Source of the DNA: Cannabis sativa
Taxonomy: Eukaryota > Streptophyta > Magnoliopsida > Rosales > Cannabaceae
Reading direction: 5' to 3'
DNA: 64,000 nucleotides
Assembly (NCBI RefSeq): GCF_029168945.1
Contig: NC_083602.1
Location: 88,236,027-88,300,026, forward strand
In this document: in pieces, positions 1 to 11,639 of the stretch
Numbering within the stretch: position 1 is the stretch's first letter
How the letters are laid out: each line of letters starts with the position of its first letter
Program-made: the position numbers and the translations under genes
Notes under the pieces: model-generated
Told to the model about the DNA's origin: nothing
The model's database searches: none
Seen by the model: the letters and a program-made list of their open reading frames with translations, nothing else

Positions 1-84
1 GTTTTCAGTTGACTTTCTTTTTTGGGTGAAAGTGGATATGGATTCAGTTGCCCTGCTCAATATCTATATATATATGGAAGAGGT

Positions 85-1013
85 TTCAATGGTTACATTT
101 TTATTCTAACCATCATGGTTACATTTTTTTAAGCCATTGGATTACTATTAAATGGTTGTGATTAATTTGGAAATTAAATAAAAATAAATAATAAATAACT
201 TTGTAACCTGAAAGTAACCTAATCATTTATTTCCTTATAAAACTTTAATTAAGATTAATTATATTTTAAAATTAAATTAATTATAATTATTAATTAATTT
301 TTTACAATTTATTACTATATAAGGATCTTTTAGCAATTTATTTTTTTAATACTTAAATTATTTAAAATTTTATAGCAAAAACTTTTTATAATTTAAAACT
401 ATACACATATAATTTCATAATTAAAATTTTATTATACTTGTATAATCTTAATTTTAAATTATTACACTTAATTATTTAATTTTTTTATTTAAATATTTAA
501 AAAGTAAAAAATGAAATAAGTTGAAGGATTTTTTAAAAAAATTATGGCTGCACTTGTTATCGATTTATTAGCTTGAGGCCTCATACTTAGTTCATATAAT
601 TGTAACAAAATAATTAAATATCATTAAAAATAACTAATTATTTGAAAATTTATTATAAGAAGAGAATTTTAATTTGTGTCAAAAGAAGTTTAATTTTTGT
701 AAAAAAATAAATTTTATTGTAAATATTATAATTAAATGGCTTAATTATTAAAATAATTCAAGTAAGGATTTAAATATAAATATTAATTGCTAAAAGAGGT
801 CTTGTTAAATATTTAATTAATTATTTTAAAAAAATAGTTAATTATAATTAAATAATTCTAAAAAAGGAATGTCTATTTAATTAATTATTTTAAGAAAATA
901 GTTAATTATAATTAATTAAATCTAAAAAAAGAAAGTTTACCTATTAGTAACCTGCTATTACAGGTTAAAGAAAAATGTAACCATATGATTACAATAAAAA
1001 TGTAACCATTGAA
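85..1013. mobile_element. MITE-like element with ~40-bp terminal inverted repeats
   Basis: The left end (about 85-130) and the reverse complement of the right end (about 970-1013) match over roughly 40 bp. Both begin TTCAATGGTTACATTTTTAT and both repeat the GGTTACATTTTT motif about 25 bases further in. The interior is AT-rich, made of ATTAATTATAATTAAT-like runs, and has no coding potential. I could not define a target-site duplication, so the superfamily is open; the length and lack of coding sequence fit a non-autonomous DNA transposon. Confidence 0.6.
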
Positions 1014-1163
1014 TAGTCACCCATATATATATATATATTGATAAAAAGATGGTCTTATATATATGAATGGATATGGTGGCTGCATTGATTTAATGGGTTA
1101 AAAATCCTACCTACATTGTAGACTTGATTAGTTTTGAGAGAATACTTGTACGTGTAGGAGGGT

Positions 1164-1202
<39 letters not shown>

Positions 1203-2335
1203 TACCTAATATATAAAATGTCTATGTAACGTTTTTTGTTGTGTCTTTTAACAGTTTGGAATCTATTTAACAGAATATGCTCAAAAATAAGTTAACTTTA
1301 ACAGACACCTTAAATAATCACAAACCAAGACAACCATTTGCGTTCGCAAGACACCCATTCGTAAAAGCACCAATTCATTCACAAAGTCATAAATCATAAA
1401 TGAAACAAAGAGAAAATCATCTTCTCAATAGTTTTAAAAAAATCAATATCAAACTTTTAATGGCACGGCCATCGACCACCACAAAAACAACCGCAACTTA
1501 TTTCAATCAATCTCAAATTCAGATTCAAACACAAACTAAAATAAAACTAAAAATTAATATCAGATACAAAACAAGACCAAAAAAATCACAATCTCAAATC
1601 TCAAACAAGAAATGAAGAAAAATAGAAAAAGAAGAAAAAAATCACTAAATCTAGATCTGAATTGCTCTCCTCCCTGTCGCTTCCACCAACCTGTACGTCG
1701 GAATTTATCACAAATCTCTATTGATATCGGCAGCGAAACGGAGGCCACGAATGGCCAAGAACACGTCTCACACAATTTCTCTCACGCAATTCTCTCGTGT
1801 TCCAGCTTGCGTCTCCAAAGGGAAGACCAACCTTTAAGCCATCATTCATCTCTGGGTTTATAATTATCCCTCCATTATATTGGGCTGTTAAAGGGTTTGC
1901 CAAATACTGAAATTCATAACTAATTAAATACCAATTTCACTTCGTTTTGTAATTAATGGTAATTGGAAAAATCTCTGTGAGAAGAGGGAGGAAAGAAGAA
2001 GAAAGAGAGTACCGATGGAAAAATTGACTTTTAATTTAGGGTTTTATTTTTTTTAACTTTTTATTTTATTTTATAATATGTTTTTAAAATTAATAAATTT
2101 AGTATTAAAAATGAAAATGTGAAGTCAATGAAGAATCTTTTTTGAAAAAAAAGTAAAAAACCATTTAAAGATATTTTTTTTAAAAAAAAAAATTTAATAT
2201 ATAGAAAGATAAAATTAAACCTTTCTAAAAGTTTAGTTTTTAAATTATTTCATAATATTGCATTTAATATTTTTAAATTATATTATTATTAAATTTTTTT
2301 TATTTGTAAAGATTATGTATACCAACGGATAATTA
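1014..2335. other. intergenic stretch, no gene recognised
   Basis: This holds a (TA)n microsatellite at 1165-1200 and a less AT-rich patch at about 1640-1860 with only short overlapping ORFs on both strands. Read on the minus strand, the patch looks like untranslated leader sequence followed by a short ORF (1903 to 1718), but I recognise no protein family. It may be a decayed gene or a transposon-captured leader. Confidence 0.4.
1165..1200. repeat. (TA)n microsatellite
   Basis: Uninterrupted alternating T and A for about 36 bases, directly followed by CTTACC. Such runs are common in AT-rich plant DNA and are often length-polymorphic. Confidence 0.9.
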
Positions 2336-3452
2336 TCTCTACAACAAAAATAGAAGAATTGATAAAAAATGAAGACAAAAACTATAAAATAGTCAATTTT
2401 AATGATTTGGACCCCTAAATGTCTTCTAAAGAAGAAATTAGTAATTTAATATACTAATAATATTTTCCTTCTATGCAAAGTCCTAATTAAATCTAAAATA
2501 TTTTAACATTCGAAAAGTAGATATATTAGTGGTCGCAATACAAGTCAAGTCACCAAAAGATGTAACATATGTGGAATAAAAAGAATTCAAGAAATATATC
2601 TGATTAATAAAAGGTAAGAAAAAACTTAGTTAAACCGAATATAATATTTTTTATATTATTATAGTTTAAGAATTAGAATAACAACCTTATGTAATATTTT
2701 TTAATAATTAAACATTTTATCTAAAGAAATAGAACTGAAACTTACTTAATATGTAATATAATATTTTATGTAAGTATATACAATAAAACTTTTAAATAAT
2801 ATTTATATTATTATATCAAATGTTAAATAGAAAAAATACATTTACAATTGAGATGCATTTATATGTAGTACAAGAATATATACTCAAATAAATGACAAAA
2901 ATACTAACTTTTGTAATTTATTTCTCAAGAAAAGACTAAATATATTGAAAATATTTCTAATGAATTAGTAACAAAGTGTTAGATAATACAAACTTCTACT
3001 GATCAAGAGAGGATAAAGACTCAAAGAGACAAGAATTTTAATGTATACTCTATTGAAGAAGCAAAACAAGAAAAAATTATTATATCTTCATCTTAGATTA
3101 TAAATTACATATAAGTAATAATTTAAAAATTATAATAAAAATACTTATCCTATGTATTTCTTTTAAAAAGATAAAAAAATTATAAAAAAAAATTCAAAAA
3201 ACTTAAAGATACAAAAATTTTAATGTATACTCTATTGAAGAAGCAAAACAAGAAAAAATTATTAAATCTTCATCTTAGATTATAAATTACATATAAGTAA
3301 TAATTTAAAAATTATAATAAAATACTTATCCTATGTATTTCTTTTAAAAAGATGAAAAAATTATAAAAAAAAAAACTCAAAAAAAAGATAAAACGTGATA
3401 AAAAAAAACTCAAAAAAAGATAGAACGTGCATTGCACGTGGTTGTTCTCTAG
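2336..3452 (+). mobile_element. putative non-autonomous Helitron
   Basis: The right end has the expected Helitron 3' structure: a palindromic hairpin ACGTGCATTGCACGT at 3425-3439, about 9 bases of spacer, then CTAG at 3449-3452 followed by T. Helitrons end in CTRR after a short hairpin and insert between A and T. A candidate left end is A followed by TCTCTACAAC at 2336, matching the usual 5'-TC start, but the left boundary is much less certain than the right. There is no Rep/helicase coding sequence. The interior includes a 182-bp tandem duplication. Confidence 0.5.
3037..3400. repeat. 182-bp tandem duplication
   Basis: The sequence starting ATGTATACTCTATTGAAGAA at 3041 recurs at 3223, a spacing of 182 bases. 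The two copies stay very similar until about 3360, where the second runs into repeated ACTCAAAAAAAGATA blocks. It lies inside the putative Helitron, near its 3' end. Confidence 0.85.
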
Positions 3453-3453
3453 T

Positions 3454-4068
3454 ATATAAATATATATATATTCAAACAGCAATTCAATTTTAATTACAAC
3501 ACAATCACATGCATGTTTCAAATTGAAAGGCCTTAATTTCTTCTTTTCTATAGGAAAATTAAACGGCTGAATTTTAACTTGGGGCCGGAATAGTTTTATT
3601 ATATCAACTAATCTACAATAATTCTAATACAAATTACAAATTAAAATATATAGAAGAAAAACAACAATCAACAAACAAGTTAATAACTATTATTGATGTG
3701 ACTTTTCTTTTTTAAATTTTATTTTTTCTAATTTTTAGTGTTTTAAAAAAATAATATATATATATATAACATTTACTTATTACAATAATAATTAATTAAT
3801 AATTATAATTAAAAGTTTTTTCACTTTTATATTTCAAAATATATTTTTTTTTTGTATTTTTACGAAAATTCACATAATTATCACCATTATTAATAATTAA
3901 TTCCATGTTTTATAACTATTGACATTATTATTATTATTAGAAAGTATATTTTATTTTTTTATAACTATTATCATTATTAGTATTGAAAAATATATCTTCT
4001 TTTTCTTTTAAATTGAAAAAAATTATGTGTTGTTGTCTAACAAACTAGATGCGACAATGTGGATCAAC
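3454..4068. other. AT-rich intergenic stretch
   Basis: Low-complexity AT-rich sequence with short TA and TTA runs between the putative Helitron and the left end of CACTA copy A. I see no gene or clear repeat in it. Confidence 0.5.
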
Positions 4069-4071
4069 CAA

Positions 4072-4390
4072 CACTACTACAATATTAGCCTTTAGAGGCA
4101 GTTTTTTCAACCCCATTTATAAAAAGGGAAGCTAAAGGGTGTGAAAATACCCGCTATGATCGAAATTGACATTTAGAGGCGGTTTTTTGATAAAAACCGT
4201 AGGTATAAAATTGCATTATACCATTTAGAGGCGGTTGGAAATTTATTATTTTTTTTTACGAACTACCATATGGCGTCGGTTCCGGCCGCAAAGACAGAAC
4301 CGACGGCATAGGGTACACAGTCTGCTGACACGTGTACCCTATGCCGTCGGTTCCTATGAAGGAACCGACGCCATAGGGTCGTTCAGACTA
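4072..4390. repeat. left TIR and subterminal repeats of CACTA copy A
   Basis: After the CACTA terminus come TTTAGAGGCGGTTTTT motifs and inverted copies of GGCGTCGGTTCC and GGAACCGACG(C/G)CAT between about 4270 and 4380. In En/Spm elements such subterminal arrays are binding sites for the TnpA-type protein; assigning that role here is inference. Confidence 0.8.
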
Positions 4391-5388
4391 TATGTTTGTT
4401 CGACCTTTCTTCTTCCTTCCCACTTCACTCAGCAACCCAGAAATCAGAAACCAGAGAGCCCTCCTCACCACGAAACCCTCGCCGAACCCACCTCCTCCCC
4501 ACCCTATCTCCCCCATTTCTCAACCATTTCAGCCCATTTTTTTTTTAAAATCCTCCATTTTCGATACTTAATAACATACACCTAAAAAGTTTTGATTTTT
4601 TAGCCTCTAAAAGTGTCATCCGAACCCAAATAGTAAACTTTGGGTGTGAAATCCGGCCACCCATTTTTGTTGAGAAATTGTTCAATCTCAACCTCGTTTA
4701 AGGTATAAATATTGCTTCTATTCTTATTGTATTATGTATATTGTTTTATTTTATGTTTTTGTAAATTATTATTTGAGTTTTTTTATTTTATTAGTAATAT
4801 TATTGTGTTTTATGTGTATAGTGTCGGGATTTTTACGGTGGTCGTCGGATTGCGGTTATTAGGTAATAATTTATACCACAATGTATAGTATATATATGTA
4901 TTTGTATATTTTATTGAATATTTGTATATAATGTGTGTATATATTGTGTGTGTATATAGTGTGTGTATATTTTTTATGAAAATTAATTTTGTAATTGTAT
5001 TTTATATATTTTTTGCAATGTATATTTATTGTGAATAAAATGACATTGGAGGGATTTTATTAGTTTCAAAAAAAAAAAATTAGTTTAGAAATAAAAATTT
5101 TAAAATGGAATTAGTGTGTGATATAATTTTATTTTTTTGAGATAATAGTGTGAGATATAATTGATTATATATATGTATGTATAATTTAGTAACTAAGTAA
5201 CTTGTTACAATTTTTTATAACTAGTTATAAGTTATGAAATAATTAATTTTGTAATTTCGTTGTATTTCTTTATATTATAGGGGTTCGGCATAATTTTGTG
5301 TGTAGCGTATTTGGGCTTGCAATTATAGGTATATACTTTTACTAACTTTTTCTTAATATATAATTAATTGTCAATGCATGTTAGTTGA

Positions 5389-5590
5389 GTTTGAATATCT
5401 TAAATATTCATCCGTAGTGAAGTAGGTTCTGCGAATACATGTACTGCGGTCGGATGGGTGGATTAATTTTGTATTGTTTATCTGTTTTGTTTGTTATTTT
5501 AGGCACTTGTAAAATTTTTGGGAACGTCCAATTACAGCCGTTATGCTGCCGAAATTTCGGTAGAATTAGGATAAATCTTACTAAAACCAT
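5389..5590 (+). repeat. internal repeat, first copy (CACTA A)
   Basis: About 190 bp that recurs in the same orientation at 9083-9275 inside this element, and twice in CACTA copy B. Shared landmarks in order are GAGTTTGAATATCTT, ATTCATCCGTAGTGAAGTAG, TTCTGCGAATA, and near the end TTATGCTGCCGAAATTTCGG. The 12-bp CCGAAATTTCGG is a perfect palindrome. This copy sits upstream of the TnpD remnant. Confidence 0.85.
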
Positions 5591-5789
5591 TCATAATATA
5601 GTTAATTATAACATAGTAATAAGAAGTTAGGTCACATAAAAAATAATAATATTCACATTTATGAAAACTTTTTAATTTTACCAACATTATAATCAACTAA
5701 ACAACCTAATAACATGAACTAATGTGAAACGAAAATTTGAGTAATTTTTAGATTAATATGAATAAATTGTGTGAGAGACTTAGTTAGTT

Positions 5790-7120
5790 ACATTGGATAA
5801 GTTAGATGCATTACATGAACATGTAGTCAAAACATTGTGCAACCTGGAAAAGTTTTTTCCGCCATCTTTTTTCGACATCATGATCCATTTAATGGTTCAT
5901 CTAGTGAGAGAAGCAAGGCTGTGTGGGCCGGTGTGGGCGAGATGGATGTATCCATTTGAAAGAAATATGAAGGTACTTAAAAGTTATGTGCGTAACCACT
6001 ATCGGCCAGAAGCATGTATGGTTGAGTGCTACATATCTGAAGAGGCTGTGGAATTTTGTTCCGCAGTACATGGCCGGAGTTGAGGCAATAGGAATTAGCA
6101 AACCAAGAATCGACCCGAGATGATGTTGATAGAGGATTAAGGGGCAAAGGGACAATGGTGACAGTGTCCAAGCTTGAACTAGATCAAGCTCAATTAGTCG
6201 TGATGAACAATAACGCAGAGGTTCAACCATATATAACGTAAGTACCTTTTGTTTGATTAACATTACTTAAGTCACGATGAACAATAACTTGATTTATCTT
6301 ACTTGTTTTACAGTGACCATATGGAGCTGTTACAATCAATGGTTCCAAGAAATCAAAAAAATAAACAAAAATGGGTTGCAGACCAACATCGTCAAACTTT
6401 CATTGGGTGGTTAAGGAATACCATTATAGCAAAGTTGAACGAACCGAATCATGGAGTATCTGATGTGTTGAGTCGTATTGCCCTTGGACCAACTTTTGCG
6501 GTTGCAAAGCATGAAGCGTACATTGTAAGGGGTAAACGTTTTCATACAAAGTCAAGAGATGATGCTCGAGAGGTTCAAAATAGTGGTATACGTATCGTCG
6601 CAGAAACTATGCACTTTGCAAGTGCAAAAGATAGAAACCCTGTTTTAGGTACTATGACGTATTACGGGGTCATTGAAGAAATATGGGAGCTCAATTATTT
6701 TGCGTTCCGAATTCCACTTTTTAAGTGTTCTTGGGTTGACAACAACGTTGGAGTAAAAACTGACGAGCTTGGTTTTACTTTGGTTGATTTAAGTAAGAGA
6801 GGAAGCAAGAATGATCCATTCATCATGGCTAGCCAAGCAGCTCAAGTTTTTTACATTTCTGATCCGGCTAATGATAAATGGTCTATTGTTTTATCGACAC
6901 CCGAGAGGAGGTTCTTAGAGGCGAAGAGGATGAGGAGAATGCCGACTTATGTTACGATGACTTCATTGTTGGACAACCAATTCTTGAGCAACTCATGGGA
7001 ATTGATCGTAACATTGAGGAAGACGACGCCGAATACATTAGAAACGATATCAATGAGGGAATATGGGTCAATTGTGATTCGAGCAAACATAAACAAAAAA
7101 AGAAAAGAAAACGTGTCTAA
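5790..7120 (+). pseudogene. TnpD-like transposase, C-terminal half only (DUF4218 + DUF4216)
   Basis: The first exon (about 5790-6237) encodes the DUF4218 region, with motifs such as LEKFFPPSFFDIMIHLMVHL, GPVWARWMYPFERNMKVLKS and YISEEAVEFC. A donor GTAAGT at 6238 and an acceptor CAG ending at 6313 join it in frame to the DUF4216 region (GKRFHTKSRDDAREVQNSG, then YYGVIEEIWELNYF). The protein should end with an acidic stretch and a basic KHKQKKKRKRV tail, stopping at 7118-7120. It is broken by an extra base after VEFC near 6058 and a frameshift near 6900, after which the native C-terminus continues in another frame. The N-terminal catalytic Tnp2 part is missing entirely, so the product cannot be an active transposase. 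Confidence 0.85.
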
Positions 7121-7266
7121 TTGGTAACTTGATATATAGCTTACTTTATATTGTGGTTGTGAATGGTCCTGAATACTTAACAATTTGTTTATGCTTTTAA
7201 AATTTCATATACACTACTTGTTATATATGTAGCTAACTTTGAAGTTTGTTTGTTAATGGTGTAGAC

Positions 7267-10200
7267 ATGGCGAACTCAGAATCAGGATCTGATTCGGGAG
7301 CAGAAAATGAGTGTCCAACCACAATACCTACACGAGGGCCGACACAAATGAATGAAATATCCAAACTAATGGATCAGGGCAAAAGAGTGGCCCTCGAAGT
7401 TAATGATAAAGGTCAATACTGTGGAAAAAGCTACGCGAAGCTCGTATCCACTGCGGGAGTCGGATGTCGGCGGACAATAGGGTTGGCTTATAAAAATTGG
7501 AAAGAAGTCAACCGTACTGCGAAAAATAAAGTTTGGAAAGACATTCGTGTAAGCTATTATTTGTTAGAATTTTGATTTGTTTTTCTATTACTCCAAATGT
7601 TGACTCTAACCGTGTTTGTTTTCCTTCAAAATAGACGGGGTTCATTGTGCGGACACCTTCAAACATGATTGTCTCATCCTAGCTGGGAAGTTAATGAAAG
7701 ACTTCAAGAATAGGATGACAAAAGACATCATAATGCCCGCGTTGAAAGAGAATGATCCGGGACGACCGGCACAAGTCACCGAAAAGCACCGGAGATCGAC
7801 GCCGCCGATTGGTGCAAATTTGTTGAAAGTAGACTAACTCCTGAATTTCTGGTACGCTAATTATATTAACACTAAGATAAACTCTTAAATACAAGTACAT
7901 GTATCTAATGTATTTTATTGGCATTGTAGGAATTGAGTAAGGTGCAACGTGAACGTTCCTCAAAAATTCAATCCAGACATCGAAGTGGTCGGAGTGGGAT
8001 GGTGAACGTACGGGAAGCATGGTAAGTAATACTAAAAATTTAATGTGCTATAATGTGCTATACAATTTAATTGGTACTCATTTCATTGTTATAACGTTAT
8101 GTAGAAAAAGGACCTCGAAGTTGCAGATCCTCCCCGCCACCGTGTTTGGATTAAATCTCGCACCAAGAGTAGAAAACTTGTCACTGATTACGACAAGGAA
8201 ATTGCCGAGAAGATAGTAAGTATATATTAATTCATATACTAATTGCTTGAATATATAATTCAATTAGAGTTAGTGTATATAATTCATATACTAATTGCTT
8301 GAATATATGCGTGCATTAGGCTCAATTAGAGGAGAAGCTTAGTCAGGGACAACTTCAGGTCCAGGGCCAAAACGATATCCTCACGCAGGCGCTCGGGACA
8401 CCAGAGCATCCTGGACGTGTCGTGGCCGCGGGTATGCTATTACTTCAAATGTTATTTATTTAGTTACACAAATGAAATCGTTGCTAATTTGCATTTTATG
8501 ATTTGTAGGTTCCCGACCGGGGCATCTCAACTTGTTCGGCAGAAGAAAAGGGAAGTGTCTGATGTTGTGGCTCGGCAAGCGATGGAGATTGAACAATTAA
8601 AAGCCGAAGTCCAATCCCTTAAGCGACGGAGGAACGCCGCCGAACAAGAGGAAGAAGGAGAGGTGGCTGGTGAGGCGTATGTTCCACAACCATACGCTCC
8701 TCAGGATGAGGTACAACCACAAAATTATGCTGAGGAGTTCATTTCCCTCAACGACCAAGGTATCCTATACAATTTTGATGACCAAGCGGCCCTTACTCAG
8801 CAAGTACATCTCTGCTCTGACAACATCGACAATATTGTGGCCCAAGGGTATTTGTACGAGCATGTGGGTGTGGTCAAAGTTCACTGCCCGGGATTACGAT
8901 GATTCACATGCTCGGATCATGGTTTCGTAAATCCCGCAAGAGGACGCCGAAATCCCGGTCCCACTTGAAGAGTTCGGATATGTTAGGGACGTGTACCGGA
9001 TGTTCCTTCCTTGGCCTAAACACTTAATTTTAACAACCGAGGTAACTTCTCAACTCGAAATTAATTATTAATGATTAGTGGAGTTTGAATATCTTCAATA
9101 TTCATCCGTAGTGAAGTAGGTTCTGCGAATATATGTCTTTGCGGTGGGATGGATGAACAAACTACGTTATATATGTGTTATTTGTCGTTATACAGCCATG
9201 TTCAAAATTTTTGGGATCATTCAATTACAACCGTTATGCTGCCGAAATTTCGGTAGAAATTAGATAAAATTTGATATATATATATTATGTTCTGTTTTGT
9301 TTAGGGTCCACTCGCTCAACCGCCCTCAAGACGTGATGCGTCAAAGGGAAAGCTCCGATGCTTTCTCCACAAGCCGTGGTGCACGGGAAGATGAGTTGTT
9401 CACGGAAGAGAAGATGGCGTTGATCCCTAATTCGCCGAAATGGATGATTCATGAATTCCTAAGGCTCAAAGATAAACGTGATATAATCACAATTCCCGTC
9501 CCCGAGGATTCATTGCACCGCGTACCCGCATCACGTTATCCGGAGAGGATTTGCGACGAGTTGCTACGTGTGACTACATCGGCAACCGTGGAATCTCGTT
9601 TGGAATGATGTATACTCTTCTTTAATCTAATTAACCTTATCTCAAATTATAGTTAAATTATTATAAGACACTAACACTTTTTTTGGCAGGCACATATGGG
9701 AGAGCATCAACGGTACGAGAAAAATTTTCAAGTTTTACGACCCGCAGCTTCTCACGGTGCATGGGATCGGCGATGAAGAACGTAGTCGATCTTTTGACGA
9801 TGCGGCAAGACGATTGGCTAATTGGTTATCATTAATGAACAAAGCAACCACCAAATGTTCTTTATTCCTTGGAATATCGGGTAAACTTTATTAAATTCTT
9901 TAGTGCTAATTGTTCATTTCTATATTATGTCTTCAAATTATTTTTATACTATCTTACTTATATTCCAATATAATTTTCTAGGATGCATTGGACGCTAGTG
10001 GTGGTTGCGCCAAAGAAAATTATCCATTTAAACCCTCTAAAAGGCCGCCCAATTCCCGAAGAAATAGAACAAATGATCGGAAGGTAATTATTTAATGACT
10101 TCTTATGTAACGAATTTAAATTAACTAACGAATTGAAATGCTAATATAATTTTTCCAAACAGGGCATTCATGTATATAGGGGACGCACATCGGTATCTTG

Positions 10201-10534
10201 GCCGTGGCAAGGAATTGCACAAGCAAATTGTCCAAGACAACCTAAAAGCCAAGAATGCGGTTTTTATGTTTTGAAATATATGACTGACATCGTCGCACGT
10301 GCCAACCCCAACCGTTACATAGAAGATCAAAAAGCTGTAAGTTTTAATTATTGATCATAGTATATAAATTTTATAATAACAAATATATAATATACATATA
10401 CATAAACTAATATAAATTTTTAATTTTTTTAACAGTTTGGGGGTAAGAAGCAATACGATCCAAAAACAGAAATTTTACCACTACAGCGAAAGTGGATTGA
10501 ACAATTGATGGCAGTGATTCACGGTGACGATTGA
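7267..10534 (+). pseudogene. CACTA second gene: Transposase_24-like protein with C-terminal Ulp1 protease, frameshifted
   Basis: The start ATG at 7267 gives MANSESGSDSGAENE; donor and acceptor sites match those of CACTA copy B. Successive exons encode a Transposase_24-like segment (DLEVADPPRHRVWIKSRTKS), a Q-rich and coiled-coil part (REVSDVVARQAMEIEQLKAE), and a C-terminal C48/Ulp1-like protease. The protease shows catalytic His in HWTLVVVAP, Asn instead of the usual Asp in HLNPLKG, and Cys in QPKSQECGFYVLKYM; the stop is at 10532-10534. Compared with copy B, this copy lacks single bases near 7650, 7780, 9371 and 9500, has an extra base near 8887, a TAA codon at 8929-8931, and an extra base near 9840. 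The protein cannot be made in full. Confidence 0.85.
9083..9275 (+). repeat. internal repeat, second copy (CACTA A)
   Basis: This is the second copy of the repeat at 5389-5590. Here it lies between the exon ending LPWPKHLILTTE and the exon starting GPLAQPPSRRDASKGK, so it is intronic. It keeps the palindrome CCGAAATTTCGG. The middle third differs from the first copy while both ends are well conserved. Confidence 0.85.
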
Positions 10535-10859
10535 GGTTCAAAGGTCGAAGAATTTTTCTTCATTATGTAATTTTTATAGATTAACTTGTAATTAGATTTA
10601 TTAACTTATTAATATTTTTAACTAATTTTACATGTTTGTGTAATATTTAATTATTTTTATGAAATCAAATTATGTTTTTACCCAAATTTAATTACTATTT
10701 AATTTAAAATGTAATTAATATATAATTAAATTAAATAAATATGTAATTTAAAATTTAAATAAATATGTAATTTAAATTAAATAAATATGTATATAAATTA
10801 ATAAATATAAAATTAAAATAATATAATTAAATTAAAAAAAAATGAAAAAAACTGAAATC

Positions 10860-11100
10860 TGAGGGGTTTTGGCGTCGGTTCCTACGCCACATATGGCGTC
10901 GGTTATTGGCTAGGAACCGACGCCATATGTACCCCTATGGCGTCGGTTCCTAGCTAGGAACCGACGCCATAGGGGTACATATGGCGTCGGTTCAAATAAA
11001 CCCTTTAGCGTCGCCCTGATAGGCGTCGGTTGCGAATTTCGCGAAAACCGACGCCTAAAGGGCTTAAAAACCGCCTCTAAAGGGTGTTTTTGTAGTAGTG
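10860..11100. repeat. right subterminal repeats and TIR of CACTA copy A
   Basis: Several head-to-head copies of ATGGCGTCGGTT and AACCGACGCCAT make hairpins around CCTAGCTAGG at about 10945-10960. They are followed by CGCCTCTAAAGGG and the terminal TTGTAGTAGTG. Confidence 0.85.
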
Positions 11101-11103
11101 CAA

Positions 11104-11635
11104 CTTCTCTTCTCCCTCAGTAATATCATACTCCACCAACATTTGTTCTTCCTCCTCCAACCTCATGGATAACAGAACTAGCCCTAACAATAAAGAACCA
11201 CACAACCATGAACAAGACAATATAGATACATCGACAATGAATGTCACACAACGGGACACTTTCACTATGTCAAAAGACAAGACCATATCAATGATACCCA
11301 TTTGTTGTTTCGACTTTTAGGAGGACTTTCTCGTCCTATTTTATTTTATTTTTCAGACCACAAATAAATTTTTAAATTTTTTTAAATAATTTGTCAAAAT
11401 TAAAGTTTAAACAGTTGGTTAGTACTACACGCATAAGAAAAAGTAATTACACATGCAACAAAATATTTACATTTTATTTTTGACACTCTTAATTATTTGA
11501 AAATTCTTAAAAATTTACAGGTGATTCTAAATAATTACATCATATACCATTATGAAAAAAATGGACTAAAAAACTCTCGTAAATACCAAAATAAATAAAA
11601 GTGTATTAAATAATATTTTTTTTAAAGTAATAACC
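11104..11635. other. intergenic stretch, nothing recognised
   Basis: AT-rich sequence between the right flank of CACTA copy A and a LINE remnant. The minus-strand ORF here is short and matches no family I know. Confidence 0.4.
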
Positions 11636-11639
11636 AATT

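Larger units (their letters stand above)
4072..11100 (+). mobile_element. CACTA (En/Spm) transposon, copy A, 7029 bp
   Basis: The left end reads CACTACTACAATATTAGCC and the right end is the inverse of CACTACTACAAAAACACCC, both continuing into a TTTAGAGGCGG-type inner repeat. The insertion is flanked by a perfect 3-bp duplication, CAA at 4069-4071 and CAA at 11101-11103, the size expected for CACTA elements. Inside, on the + strand, are a truncated TnpD-like gene (5790-7120) and a second gene with Transposase_24-like and Ulp1-like parts (7267-10534). The catalytic Tnp2 (Transposase_21) portion is absent. With the frameshifts described below, the copy is non-autonomous. Confidence 0.95.

Noticed and set aside
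1560..1903. Real gene from the short ORFs at 1400-1900
   Set aside because: The ORFs overlap on both strands, are under 90 codons, and show no family motif; I describe the patch as unrecognised instead.
4235..4585. 116-codon ORF near the left end of CACTA copy A
   Set aside because: It reads through subterminal repeats and leader-like sequence; the matching region of copy B is not open in the same way.
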